Below, piece after piece: positions 14,301-25,172 of a DNA stretch of 64,000 nt (the first letter of the stretch is position 1; each line of letters begins with the position of its first letter). This DNA comes from Paralichthys olivaceus. Lineage: Eukaryota > Chordata > Actinopteri > Pleuronectiformes > Paralichthyidae. The stretch covers positions 10,304,501 through 10,368,500 of the forward strand of contig NC_091113.1 of the NCBI RefSeq assembly GCF_024713975.1. The letters run 5' to 3'. The position numbers and the translations under genes are program-made. Under the pieces are notes generated by a model, which was not told the origin of the DNA, ran no database searches, and saw only the letters and a program-made list of their open reading frames with translations.

Positions 14301-15453
14301 CCCTAACCCTAATTGCAACCCTCACCCTAACCCTAACCCTAATTTCAGCCCTAACCCTATTCACCTTAGGGTGAATAACTCTGCGCTGCTTGCTCGAAAC
14401 GTGCTGAAATTTGGCGTGGGTGCGTGGCTGTCTCCCCTTTACGATGTGTGAAATGCCCGAGTCTCTGCGACGTTCAGAAAAAAAGTTATTCAAAAATATC
14501 TCGTACTTTTTCTTTGAGATTTGGTGGTTTGACCCCTTGCGGAGGTCGTAGACGCTCGGGGGTGGTACCAGTGGATCGGGCATCCCCACATTAGTTCAGC
14601 TGGAACCAACTTCCAAGTCTCTATGACCTTCAGAACAAAAGTTATTCAAGAAAATCTTCAATCTCCAATGGGTTTCCATCCCCAACCCTAACCCTAACCC
14701 TGGCTGCAACCCTAACCCTAATTGCAACCCTCACCCTAACCCTAATTTCAGCCCTAACCCTATTCACCTTAGGGTGAATAACTCTGCGCTGCTTGCTCGA
14801 AACGTGCTGAAATTTGGCGTGGGTGCGTGGCTGTCTCCCCTTTACGATGTGTGAAATGCCCGAGTCTCTGCGACGTTCAGAAAAAAAGTTATTCAAAAAT
14901 ATCTCGTACTTTTTCTTTGAGATTTGGTGGTTTGACCCCTTGCGGAGGTCGTAGACGCTCGGGGGTGGTACCAGTGGATCGGGCATCCCCACATTAGTTC
15001 AGCTGGAACCAACTTCCAAGTCTCTATGACCTTCAGAACAAAAGTTATTCAAGAAAATATTCAATCTCCAATGGGTTTCCATCCCCAACCCTAACCCTAA
15101 CCCTGGCTGCAACCCTAACCCTAATTGCAACCCTCACCCTAACCCTAACCCTAATTTCAGCCCTAACCCTATTCACCTTAGGGTGAATAACTCTGCGCTG
15201 CTTGCTCGAAACGTGCTGAAATTTGGCGTGGGTGCGTGGCTGTCTCCCCTTTACGATGTGTGAAATGCCTGAGTCTCTGCGACGTTCAGAAAAAAAGTTA
15301 TTCAAAAATATCTCGTACTTTTTCTTTGAGATTTGGTGGTTTGACCCCTTGCGGAGGTCGTAGACGCTCGGGGGTGGTACCAGTGGATCGGGCATCCCCA
15401 CATTAGTTCAGCTGGAACCAACTTCCAAGTCTCTATGACCTTCAGAACAAAAG
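11369..15453. repeat. Partial third copy of the higher-order repeat (10 of 12 monomers)
   Basis: The order of variants matches monomers 3 to 12 of copies A and B, so the first two monomers are missing. It is more diverged. The monomer at 13824 has Val where its partners have Ile, the short monomer at 14642 lacks the Leu and Asp variants, and one inserted T near 13803 makes a 410-bp monomer. Confidence 0.75.
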
Positions 15454-17089
15454 TTATTCAAGAAAATCTTCAATCTCCAATGGGTTTCCATCCCCAACCC
15501 TAACCCTAACCCTGGCTGCAACCCTAACCCTAATTGCAACCCTCACCCTAACCCTAACCCTAATTTCAGCCCTAACCCTATTCACCTTAGGGTGAATAAC
15601 TCTGCGCTGCTTGCTCGAAACGTGCTGAAATTTGGCGTGGGTGCGTGGCTGTCTCCCCTTTACGATGTGTGAAATGCCCGAGTCTCTGCGACGTTCAGAA
15701 AAAAAGTTATTCAAAAATATCTCGTACTTTTTCTTTGAGATTTGGTGGTTTGACCCCTTGCGGAGGTCGTAGACGCTCGGGGGTTGTACCAGTGGATCGG
15801 GCATCCCCACATTAGTTCAGCTGGAACCAACTTCCAAGTCTCTATGACCTTCAGAACAAAAGTTATTCAAGAAAATCTTCAATCTCCAATGGGTTTCCAT
15901 CCCCAACCCTAACCCTAACCCTGGCTTCAACCCTAACCCTAATTGCAACCCTCACCCTAACCCTAACCCTAATTTCAGCCCTAACCCTATTCACCTTAGG
16001 GTGAATAACTCTGCGCTGCTTGCTCGAAACGTGCTGAAATTTGGCGTGGGTGCGTGGCTGTCTCCCCTTTACGATGTGTGAAATGCCCGAGTCTCTGCGA
16101 CGTTCAGAAAAAAAGTTATTCAAAAATATCTCGTACTTTTTCTTTGAGATTTGGTGGTTTGACCCCTTGCGGAGGTCGTAGACGCTCGGGGGTGGTACCA
16201 GTGGATCGGGCATCCCCACATTAGTTCAGCTGGAACCAACTTCCAAGTCTCTATGACCTTCAGAACAAAAGTTATTCAAGAAAATCTTCAATCTCCAATG
16301 GGTTTCCATCCCCAACCCTAACCCTAACCCTGGCTGCAACCCTAACCCTAATTGCAACCCTCACCCTAACCCTAACCCTAATTTCAGCCCTAACCCTATT
16401 CACCTTAGGGTGAATAACTCTGCGCTGCTTGCTCGAAACGTGCTGAAATTTGGCGTGGGTGCGTGGCTGTCTCCCCTTTACGATGTGTGAAATGCCCGAG
16501 TCTCTGCGACGTTCAGAAAAAAAGTTATTCAAAAATATCTCGTACTTTTTCTTTGAGATTTGGTGGTTTGACCCCTTGCGGAGGTCGTAGACGCTCGGGG
16601 GTGGTACCAGTGGATCGGGCATCCCCACATTAGTTCAGCTGGAACCAACTTCCAAGTCTCTATGACCTTCAGAACAAAAGTTATTCAAGAAAATATTCAA
16701 TCTCCAATGGGTTTCCATCCCCAACCCTAACCCTAACCCTGGCTGCAACCCTAACCCTAATTGCAACCCTCACCCTAACCCTAACCCTAATTTCAGCCCT
16801 AACCCTATTCACCTTAGGGTGAATAACTCTGCGCTGCTTGCTCGAAACGTGCTGAAATTTGGCGTGGGTGCGTGGCTGTCTCCCCTTTACGATGTGTGAA
16901 ATGCCTGAGTCTCTGCGACGTTCAGAAAAAAAGTTATTCAAAAATATCTCGTACTTTTTCTTTGAGATTTGGTGGTTTGACCCCTTGCGGAGGTCGTAGA
17001 CGCTCGGGGGTGGTACCAGTGGATCGGGCATCCCCACATTAGTTCAGCTGGAACCAACTTCCAAGTCTCTATGACCTTCAGAACAAAAG
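15454..17089. repeat. Four-monomer duplication of 13824-15453
   Basis: Four monomers repeat the preceding four: a Gln variant, a Glu variant, a standard monomer and a Tyr-ending monomer. The last monomer of both blocks shares the rare TGCCTGAG change (near 15267 and 16902). The copies differ by one hexamer in the third monomer. Confidence 0.7.
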
Positions 17090-20000
17090 TTATTCAAGAA
17101 AATCTTCAATCTCCAATGGGTTTCCATCCCCAACCCTAACCCTAACCCTGGCTGCAACCCTAACCCTAATTGCAACCCTCACCCTAACCCTAACCCTAAT
17201 TTCAGCCCTAACCCTATTCACCTTAGGGTGAATAACTCTGCGCTGCTTGCTCGAAACGTGCTGAAATTTGGCGTGGGTGCGTGGCTGTCTCCCCTTTACG
17301 ATGTGTGAAATGCCCGAGTCTCTGCGACGTTCAGAAAGAAAGTTATTCAAAAATATCTCGTACTTTTTCTTTGAGATTTGGTGGTTTGACCCCTTGCGGA
17401 GGTCGTAGACGCTCGGGGGTGGTACCAGTGGATCGGGCATCCCCACATTAGTTCAGCTGGAACCAACTTTCAAGTCTCTATGACCTTCAGAACAAAAGTT
17501 ATTCAAGAAAATCTTCAATCTCCAATGGGTTTCCATCCCCAACCCTAACCCTAACCCTGGCTGCAACCCTAACCCTAATTGCAACCCTCACCCTAACCCT
17601 AACCCTAATTTCAGCCCTAACCCTATTCACCTTAGGGTGAATAACTCTGCGCTGCTTGCTCGAAACGTGCTGAAATTTGGCGTGGGTGCGTGGCTGTCTC
17701 CCCTTTACGATGTGTGAAATGCCCGAGTCTCTGCGACGTTCAGAAAAAAAGTTATTCAAAAATATCTCGTACTTTTTCTTTGAGATTTGGTGGTTTGACC
17801 CCTTGCGGAGGTCGTAGACGCTCGGGGGTGGTACCAGTGGATCGGGCATCCCCACATTAGTTCAGCTGGAACCAACTTCCAAGTCTCTATGACCTTCAGA
17901 ACAAAAGTTATTCAAGAAAATCTTCAATCTCCAATGGGTTTCCATCCCCAACCCTAACCCTAACCCTGGCTGCAACCCTAACCCTAATTGCAACCCTCAC
18001 CCTAACCCTAACCCTAATTTCAGCCCTAACCCTATTCACCTTAGGGTGAATAACTCTGCGCTGCTTGCTCGAAACGTGCTGAAATTTGGCGTGGGTGCGT
18101 GGCTGTCTCCCCTTTACGATGTGTGAAATGCCCGAGTCTCTGCGACGTTCAGAAAAAAAGTTATTCAAAAATATCTCGTACTTTTTCTTTGAGATTTGGT
18201 GGTTTGACCCCTTGCGGAGGTCGTAGACGCTCGGGGGTGGTACCAGTGGATCGGGCATCCCCACATTAGTTCAGCTGGAACCAACTTCCAAGTCTCTATG
18301 ACCTTCAGAACAAAAGTTATTCAAGAAAATCTTCAATCTCCAATGGGTTTCCATCCCCAACCCTAACCCTAACCCTGGCTGCAACCCTAACCCTAATTGC
18401 AACCCTCACCCTAACCCTAACCCTAATTTCAGCCCTAACCCTATTCACCTTAGGGTGAATAACTCTGCGCTGCTTGCTCGAAACGTGCTGAAATTTGGCG
18501 TGGGTGCGTGGCTGTCTCCCCTTTACGATGTGTGAAATGCCCGAGTCTCTGCGACGTTCAGAAAGAAAGTTATTTAAAAATATCTCGTACTTTTTCTTTG
18601 AGATTTGGTGGTTTGACCCCTTGCGGAGGTCGTAGACGCTCGGGGGTGGTACCAGTGGATCGGGCATCCCCACATTAGTTCAGCTGGAACCAACTTCCAA
18701 GTCTCTATGACCTTCAGAACAAAAGTTATTCAAGAAAATCTTCAATCTCCAATGGGTTTCCATCCCCAACCCTAACCCTAACCCTGGCTGCAACCCTAAC
18801 CCTAATTGCAACCCTCACCCTAACCCTAACCCTAATTTCAGCCCTAACCCTATTCACCTTAGGGTGAATAACTCTGCGCTGCTTGCTCGAAACGTGCTGA
18901 AATTTGGCGTGGGTGCGTGGCTGTCTCCCCTTTACGATGTGTGAAATGCCCGAGTCTCTGCGACGTTCAGAAAGAAAGTTATTTAAAAATATCTCGTACT
19001 TTTTCTTTGAGATTTGGTGGTTTGACCCCTTGCGGAGGTCGTAGACGCTCGGGGGTGGTACCAGTGGATCGGGCATCCCCACATTAGTTCAGATGGAACC
19101 AACTTTCAAGTCTCTATGACCTTCAGGACAAAGGTTATTCAAGAAAATCTTCAATCTCCAATGGGTTTTCATCCCCAACCCTAACCCTAACCCTGGCTGC
19201 AACCCTAACCCTAATTGCAACCCTAACCCTAATTGCAACCCTAACCCTAACCCTAACCCTAATTTCAGCCCTAACCCTATTCACCTTAGGGTGAATAACT
19301 CTGCGCTGCTTGCTCGAAACGTGCTGAAATTTGGTGTGGGTGCGTGGCTGTCGCCCCTTTATTATGTGTGAAATGCCCGAGTCTCTACGACTTTCAGAAA
19401 GAAAGTTATTCAAATATACCTTGTACTTTTTCTTTGAGATTTGGTGGTTTGACCCTTTCCGGAGGTCGTAGAAACTCGGGGGTGGTACCAGTGGATCGGG
19501 CATCCCCACATTAGTTCAGATGGAACCAACTTTCAAGTCTCTATGACCTTCAGGACAAAAGTTAATCAAGAAAATCTTCAATCTCCAATGGGTTTTCATC
19601 CCCAACCCTAACCCTAACCCTGGCTGCAACCCTAACCCTAATTGCAACCCTCACCCTAACCCTAACCCTAATTTCAGCCCTAACCCTATTCACCTTAGGG
19701 TGAATAACTCTGCGCTGCTTGCTCGAAACGTGCTGAAATTTGGTGTGGGTGCGTGGCTGTCTCCCCTTTACGATGTGTGAAATGCCCGGGTCTCTGCGAC
19801 GTTCAGAAAAAAAGTTATTCAAAAATATCTCGTACTTTTTCTTTGAGATTTGGTGGTTTGACCCCTTGCGGAGGTCGTAGACGCTCGGGGGTGGTACCAG
19901 TGGATCGGGCATCCCCACATTAGTTCAGATGGAACCAACTTTCAAGTCTCTATGACCTTCAGGACAAAGGTTATTCAAGAAAATCTTCAATCTCCAATGG

Positions 20001-22851
20001 GTTTTCATCCCCAACCCTAACCCTAACCCTGGCTGCAACCCTAACCCTAATTGCAACCCTCACCCTAACCCTAACCCTAATTTCAGCCCTAACCCTATTC
20101 ACCTTAGGGTGAATAACTCTGCGCTGCTTGCTCGAAACGTGCTGAAATTTGGCGTGGGTGCGTGGCTGTCTCCCCTTTACGATGTGTGAAATGCCCGAGT
20201 CTCTGCGACGTTCAGAAAGAAAGTTATTCAAAAATATCTCGTACTTTTTCTTTGAGATTTGGTGGTTTGACCCCTTGCGGAGGTCGTAGACGCTCGGGGG
20301 TGGTACCAGTGGATCGGGCATCCCCACATTAGTTCAGCTGGAACCAACTTTCAAGTCTCTATGACCTTCAGAACAAAAGTTATTCAAGAAAATCTTCAAT
20401 CTCCAATGGGTTTCCATCCCCAACCCTAACCCTAACCCTGGCTGCAACCCTAACCCTAATTGCAACCCTCACCCTAACCCTAACCCTAATTTCAGCCCTA
20501 ACCCTATTCACCTTAGGGTGAATAACTCTGCGCTGCTTGCTCGAAACGTGCTGAAATTTGGCGTGGGTGCGTGGCTGTCTCCCCTTTACGATGTGTGAAA
20601 TGCCCGAGTCTCTGCGACGTTCAGAAAAAAAGTTATTCAAAAATATCTCGTACTTTTTCTTTGAGATTTGGTGGTTTGACCCCTTGCGGAGGTCGTAGAC
20701 GCTCGGGGGTGGTACCAGTGGATCGGGCATCCCCACATTAGTTCAGCTGGAACCAACTTCCAAGTCTCTATGACCTTCAGAACAAAAGTTATTCAAGAAA
20801 ATCTTCAATCTCCAATGGGTTTCCATCCCCAACCCTAACCCTAACCCTGGCTGCAACCCTAACCCTAATTGCAACCCTCACCCTAACCCTAACCCTAATT
20901 TCAGCCCTAACCCTATTCACCTTAGGGTGAATAACTCTGCGCTGCTTGCTCGAAACGTGCTGAAATTTGGCGTGGGTGCGTGGCTGTCTCCCCTTTACGA
21001 TGTGTGAAATGCCCGAGTCTCTGCGACGTTCAGAAAAAAAGTTATTCAAAAATATCTCGTACTTTTTCTTTGAGATTTGGTGGTTTGACCCCTTGCGGAG
21101 GTCGTAGACGCTCGGGGGTGGTACCAGTGGATCGGGCATCCCCACATTAGTTCAGCTGGAACCAACTTCCAAGTCTCTATGACCTTCAGAACAAAAGTTA
21201 TTCAAGAAAATCTTCAATCTCCAATGGGTTTCCATCCCCAACCCTAACCCTAACCCTGGCTGCAACCCTAACCCTAATTGCAACCCTCACCCTAACCCTA
21301 ACCCTAATTTCAGCCCTAACCCTATTCACCTTAGGGTGAATAACTCTGCGCTGCTTGCTCGAAACGTGCTGAAATTTGGCGTGGGTGCGTGGCTGTCTCC
21401 CCTTTACGATGTGTGAAATGCCCGAGTCTCTGCGACGTTCAGAAAGAAAGTTATTTAAAAATATCTCGTACTTTTTCTTTGAGATTTGGTGGTTTGACCC
21501 CTTGCGGAGGTCGTAGACGCTCGGGGGTGGTACCAGTGGATCGGGCATCCCCACATTAGTTCAGCTGGAACCAACTTCCAAGTCTCTATGACCTTCAGAA
21601 CAAAAGTTATTCAAGAAAATCTTCAATCTCCAATGGGTTTCCATCCCCAACCCTAACCCTAACCCTGGCTGCAACCCTAACCCTAATTGCAACCCTCACC
21701 CTAACCCTAACCCTAATTTCAGCCCTAACCCTATTCACCTTAGGGTGAATAACTCTGCGCTGCTTGCTCGAAACGTGCTGAAATTTGGCGTGGGTGCGTG
21801 GCTGTCTCCCCTTTACGATGTGTGAAATGCCCGAGTCTCTGCGACGTTCAGAAAGAAAGTTATTTAAAAATATCTCGTACTTTTTCTTTGAGATTTGGTG
21901 GTTTGACCCCTTGCGGAGGTCGTAGACGCTCGGGGGTGGTACCAGTGGATCGGGCATCCCCACATTAGTTCAGATGGAACCAACTTTCAAGTCTCTATGA
22001 CCTTCAGGACAAAGGTTATTCAAGAAAATCTTCAATCTCCAATGGGTTTTCATCCCCAACCCTAACCCTAACCCTGGCTGCAACCCTAACCCTAATTGCA
22101 ACCCTAACCCTAATTGCAACCCTAACCCTAACCCTAACCCTAATTTCAGCCCTAACCCTATTCACCTTAGGGTGAATAACTCTGCGCTGCTTGCTCGAAA
22201 CGTGCTGAAATTTGGTGTGGGTGCGTGGCTGTCGCCCCTTTATTATGTGTGAAATGCCCGAGTCTCTACGACTTTCAGAAAGAAAGTTATTCAAATATAC
22301 CTTGTACTTTTTCTTTGAGATTTGGTGGTTTGACCCTTTCCGGAGGTCGTAGAAACTCGGGGGTGGTACCAGTGGATCGGGCATCCCCACATTAGTTCAG
22401 ATGGAACCAACTTTCAAGTCTCTATGACCTTCAGGACAAAAGTTAATCAAGAAAATCTTCAATCTCCAATGGGTTTTCATCCCCAACCCTAACCCTAACC
22501 CTGGCTGCAACCCTAACCCTAATTGCAACCCTCACCCTAACCCTAACCCTAATTTCAGCCCTAACCCTATTCACCTTAGGGTGAATAACTCTGCGCTGCT
22601 TGCTCGAAACGTGCTGAAATTTGGTGTGGGTGCGTGGCTGTCTCCCCTTTACGATGTGTGAAATGCCCGGGTCTCTGCGACGTTCAGAAAAAAAGTTATT
22701 CAAAAATATCTCGTACTTTTTCTTTGAGATTTGGTGGTTTGACCCCTTGCGGAGGTCGTAGACGCTCGGGGGTGGTACCAGTGGATCGGGCATCCCCACA
22801 TTAGTTCAGATGGAACCAACTTTCAAGTCTCTATGACCTTCAGGACAAAGG
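17090..22851. repeat. Seven-monomer tandem duplication, 2,881-bp period
   Basis: Block 17090-19970 is repeated as 19971-22851. Shared private marks include TTATTTAAAAAT in two monomers of each block, a 427-bp monomer with three extra hexamers (19135 and 22016), and a Pro variant in the next monomer (19562 and 22443). The first monomer of the second block differs slightly from its partner. Confidence 0.8.
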
Positions 22852-24153
22852 TTATTCAAGAAAATCTTCAATCTCCAATGGGTTTTCATCCCCAACCCTA
22901 ACCCTAACCCTGGCTGCAACCCTAACCCTAATTGCAACCCTAACCCTAACCCTAACCCTAACCCTAAATTCAGCCCTAACCCTATTCACCTTAGGGTGAA
23001 TAACTCTGCGCTGCTTGCTCGAAACGTGCTGAAATTTGGTGTGGGTGCATGGCTGTCTCCCCTTTATTATGTGTGAAATGCCCGAGTCTCTACGACTTTC
23101 AGAAAGAAAGTTATTCAAAAATATCTTGTACTTTTTCTTTGAGATTTGGTGGTTTGACCCCTTCCGGAGACCGTAGAAAGTCGGGGATGGTACCAATGGA
23201 TCGGGCATCCCCACATTAGTTCAGATGGCACCAACTTTCAAGTCTCTATGACCTTCAGGACAAAAGTTATTCAAGAAAATCTTCAATCTCCAATGGGTTT
23301 TCATCCCCAACCCTAACCCTAACCCTGGCTGCAACCCTAACCCTAATTGCCACCCTAACCCTAATTTCAGCCCTTACCCTATTCACCTTAGGGTGAATAA
23401 CTCTGCGCTGCTTGCTCGAAACGTGCTGAAATTTGGTGTGGGTGCATGGCTGTCTCCCCTTTATTATGTGTGAAATGCCCGAGTCTCTACGACTTTCAGA
23501 AAGAAAGTTATTCAAAAATATCTTGTACTTTTTCTTTGAGATTTGGTGGTTTGACCCCTTCCGGAGACCGTAGAAAGTCGGGGATGGTACCAATGGATCG
23601 GGCATCCCCACATTAGTTCAGATGGCACCAACTTTCAAGTCTCTATGACCTTCAGGACAAAAGTTATTCAAGAAAATCTTCAATCTCCAATGGGTTTTCA
23701 TCCCCAACCCTAACCCTAACCCTGGCTGCAACCCTAACCCTAATTGCCACCCTAACCCTAATTTCAGCCCTTACCCTATTCACCTTAGGGTGAATAACTC
23801 TGCGCTGCTTGCTCGAAACGTGCTGAAATTTGGTGTGGGTGCGTGGCTGTCGCCCCTTTATTATGTGTGAAATGCCCGAGTCTCTATGACTTTCAGAAAG
23901 AAAGTTATTCAAAAATATCTTGTACTTTTTCTTTGAGATTTGGTGGTTTGACCCCTTCCGGAGGTCGTAGAAACTCGGGGATGGTACCAATGGATCGGGC
24001 ATCCCCACATTAGTTCAGATGGAACCAACTTTCAAGTCTCTATGACCTTCAGGACAAAAGTTATTCAAGAAAATCTTCTATCTCCAATGGGTTTTCATCC
24101 CCAACCCTAACCCTAACCCTAACCCTAACCGTAACTGCAACCCTAACCCTAAC
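22852..24153. repeat. Divergent gene-side edge of the satellite
   Basis: Monomers starting at 22852, 23267 and 23664 are 415, 397 and about 409 bp long and carry many private changes (for example TTATTATGTG for TTACGATGTG, and TTCCGGAG for TTGCGGAG). The last copy breaks off at about 24153, inside its telomeric block. Divergence at an array edge is expected where unequal exchange homogenises the centre. These copies probably keep older states. Confidence 0.75.
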
Positions 24154-25140
24154 ACTTTTTTTAAATTTAAGATTTTACATATTTATCTTAAATTATTTAC
24201 ACTATTGTTCTTTTAAATGAACTAATTGGTGTGCTATATGACTTCAACAATAACAGCAGTTACCCCTAACTCCTAACCCTAACCCTACACTGCAACCCTA
24301 ACCCCAACCGCAACCCCTGTAAGCAACAATCCAATTAAGGTGGTGGGTTCCTGTATCTTTAATCATCTGACACCCTAACCCTGACCCTAGAATTTCCGTG
24401 TCATAAATATCACCAAGCAAAGGACCTGTAAAAACAAAGGCTGACAAATATTTCATGTATGATGGAAAATCTTTGAAAGAGGCTTGTTTCTGTTACAGTT
24501 TAATACATTTAACACTTAAAATTGATCATTTAAATGTGTTGTCTCAAGTTAGCAGTTAGATGCACTACAGCATCTGTGCTATGCAGGCTGAGATCTTAGT
24601 TATTAGACATTTGCAAATGTTTAAATTGACATAATCTGTAAAATCTTGACGGTTTGCAAACATAAATTTAATTTAATTATAATTATAGCAATCAAACATG
24701 TTTTTCTCATCAGCTATTTGTGGCCACATGACATCAGTGGGTGCACGTGCATGATGAAGCTCTGACACAAGTTTCTGTTTGACGTGAACTAGCGCAGACT
24801 GCCACCCTATGGATACATCTGGCACATCAACCTCTTCTGATTGATTTTTTTTTTCAATCAAAGGATGGAACAGTGAAATACAAAGAGGATCAATAGAAGT
24901 TAAATATGCAAAATTAGAGGAATCGCCGAGATCATAAAATAAGTTACAATGTTGCAAAATGTTTGAGTGATGCATTAATGTGTAAAACTGATATATTATA
25001 CATGATTTAATGTCGCAAACACCACCGCTTTCTGATGTTTTAAGGAATAAGGGGAAGTTTAAGGATCCTAATGTCAAACATCACAGGATCTAAGAGAGAC
25101 AACCACACATATGAGTATTAATCCAAAACACGTCTCTGAC
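24154..25140. other. AT-rich spacer with telomeric relics; no gene recognised
   Basis: Short degenerate CCCTAA clusters remain at about 24264-24318 and 24371-24390, separated by ordinary AT-rich sequence. Between 24673 and 25083 the minus strand has a stop-free stretch of about 135 codons without an ATG near its start and without a recognisable domain. A good acceptor-like tract lies just upstream of it (near 25090-25105), but an in-frame TGA follows that site. It is not called as a gene. Confidence 0.6.
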
Positions 25141-25172
25141 GCCCGGCCCCTTTCTGCGACCCTCTCCATCAG

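Larger units (their letters stand above)
338..24008 (-). other. Recurrent 118-codon reading frame, one per satellite monomer (58 copies)
   Basis: The first complete copy is 338-694 and the last is 23664-24008. Copies are 114-124 codons, mostly 118, separated by about 52 bp. The frame opens at a GTG just after an in-frame TGA; the first ATG is codon 3, so the natural product would be about 116 residues. The first two thirds are basic (motifs ISKKKYEIFLNNF and SSKQRRVIHPKVNR). The last third alternates Val-Arg because AGG-GTT codons read the TTAGGG strand, and it ends in an acidic tail. No copy has an internal stop and all length changes keep frame, but the hexamer register guarantees that without selection. 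Differences between copies are mostly replacements (Val/Ile, Pro/Gln, Phe/Leu, Gly/Asp, Ala/Glu, Asp/Tyr), with about four silent ones seen. No known domain was recognised. It may be non-coding. Confidence 0.5.
1..24153. repeat. Subtelomeric 409-bp tandem satellite with embedded telomere-like hexamers
   Basis: The array is head-to-tail and continuous from the left window edge. The basic period is 409 bp; other spacings are 397, 403, 415 and 427 bp, all differing from 409 by multiples of six, plus a single 410-bp monomer caused by one extra T near 13803. Each monomer has about 16 consecutive hexamers in one register (CCCTAA with variants such as CTGCAA, TTGCAA, CCCTCA and TTTCAG), then about 300 bp of non-telomeric sequence. 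Fifty-eight complete copies were counted from their repeated reading frame, with a partial copy at the left edge and a truncated one at the right. CCCTAA on the + strand fits a left chromosome end, so the telomere should lie to the left. The array could instead be a large internal telomeric-type satellite, but the subtelomeric reading is better supported by its orientation and by the unique genes on one side only. Confidence 0.95.

Noticed and set aside
1..24153. CRISPR-like regular repeats
   Set aside because: The 409-bp units are contiguous near-identical monomers with no unique spacers, in a vertebrate genome. This is a satellite.
24673..25083. Minus-strand stop-free stretch of about 135 codons, perhaps an exon
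   Set aside because: It lacks an early ATG and any recognisable domain, and the nearest good acceptor is followed by an in-frame TGA. Chance or a relic is more likely.
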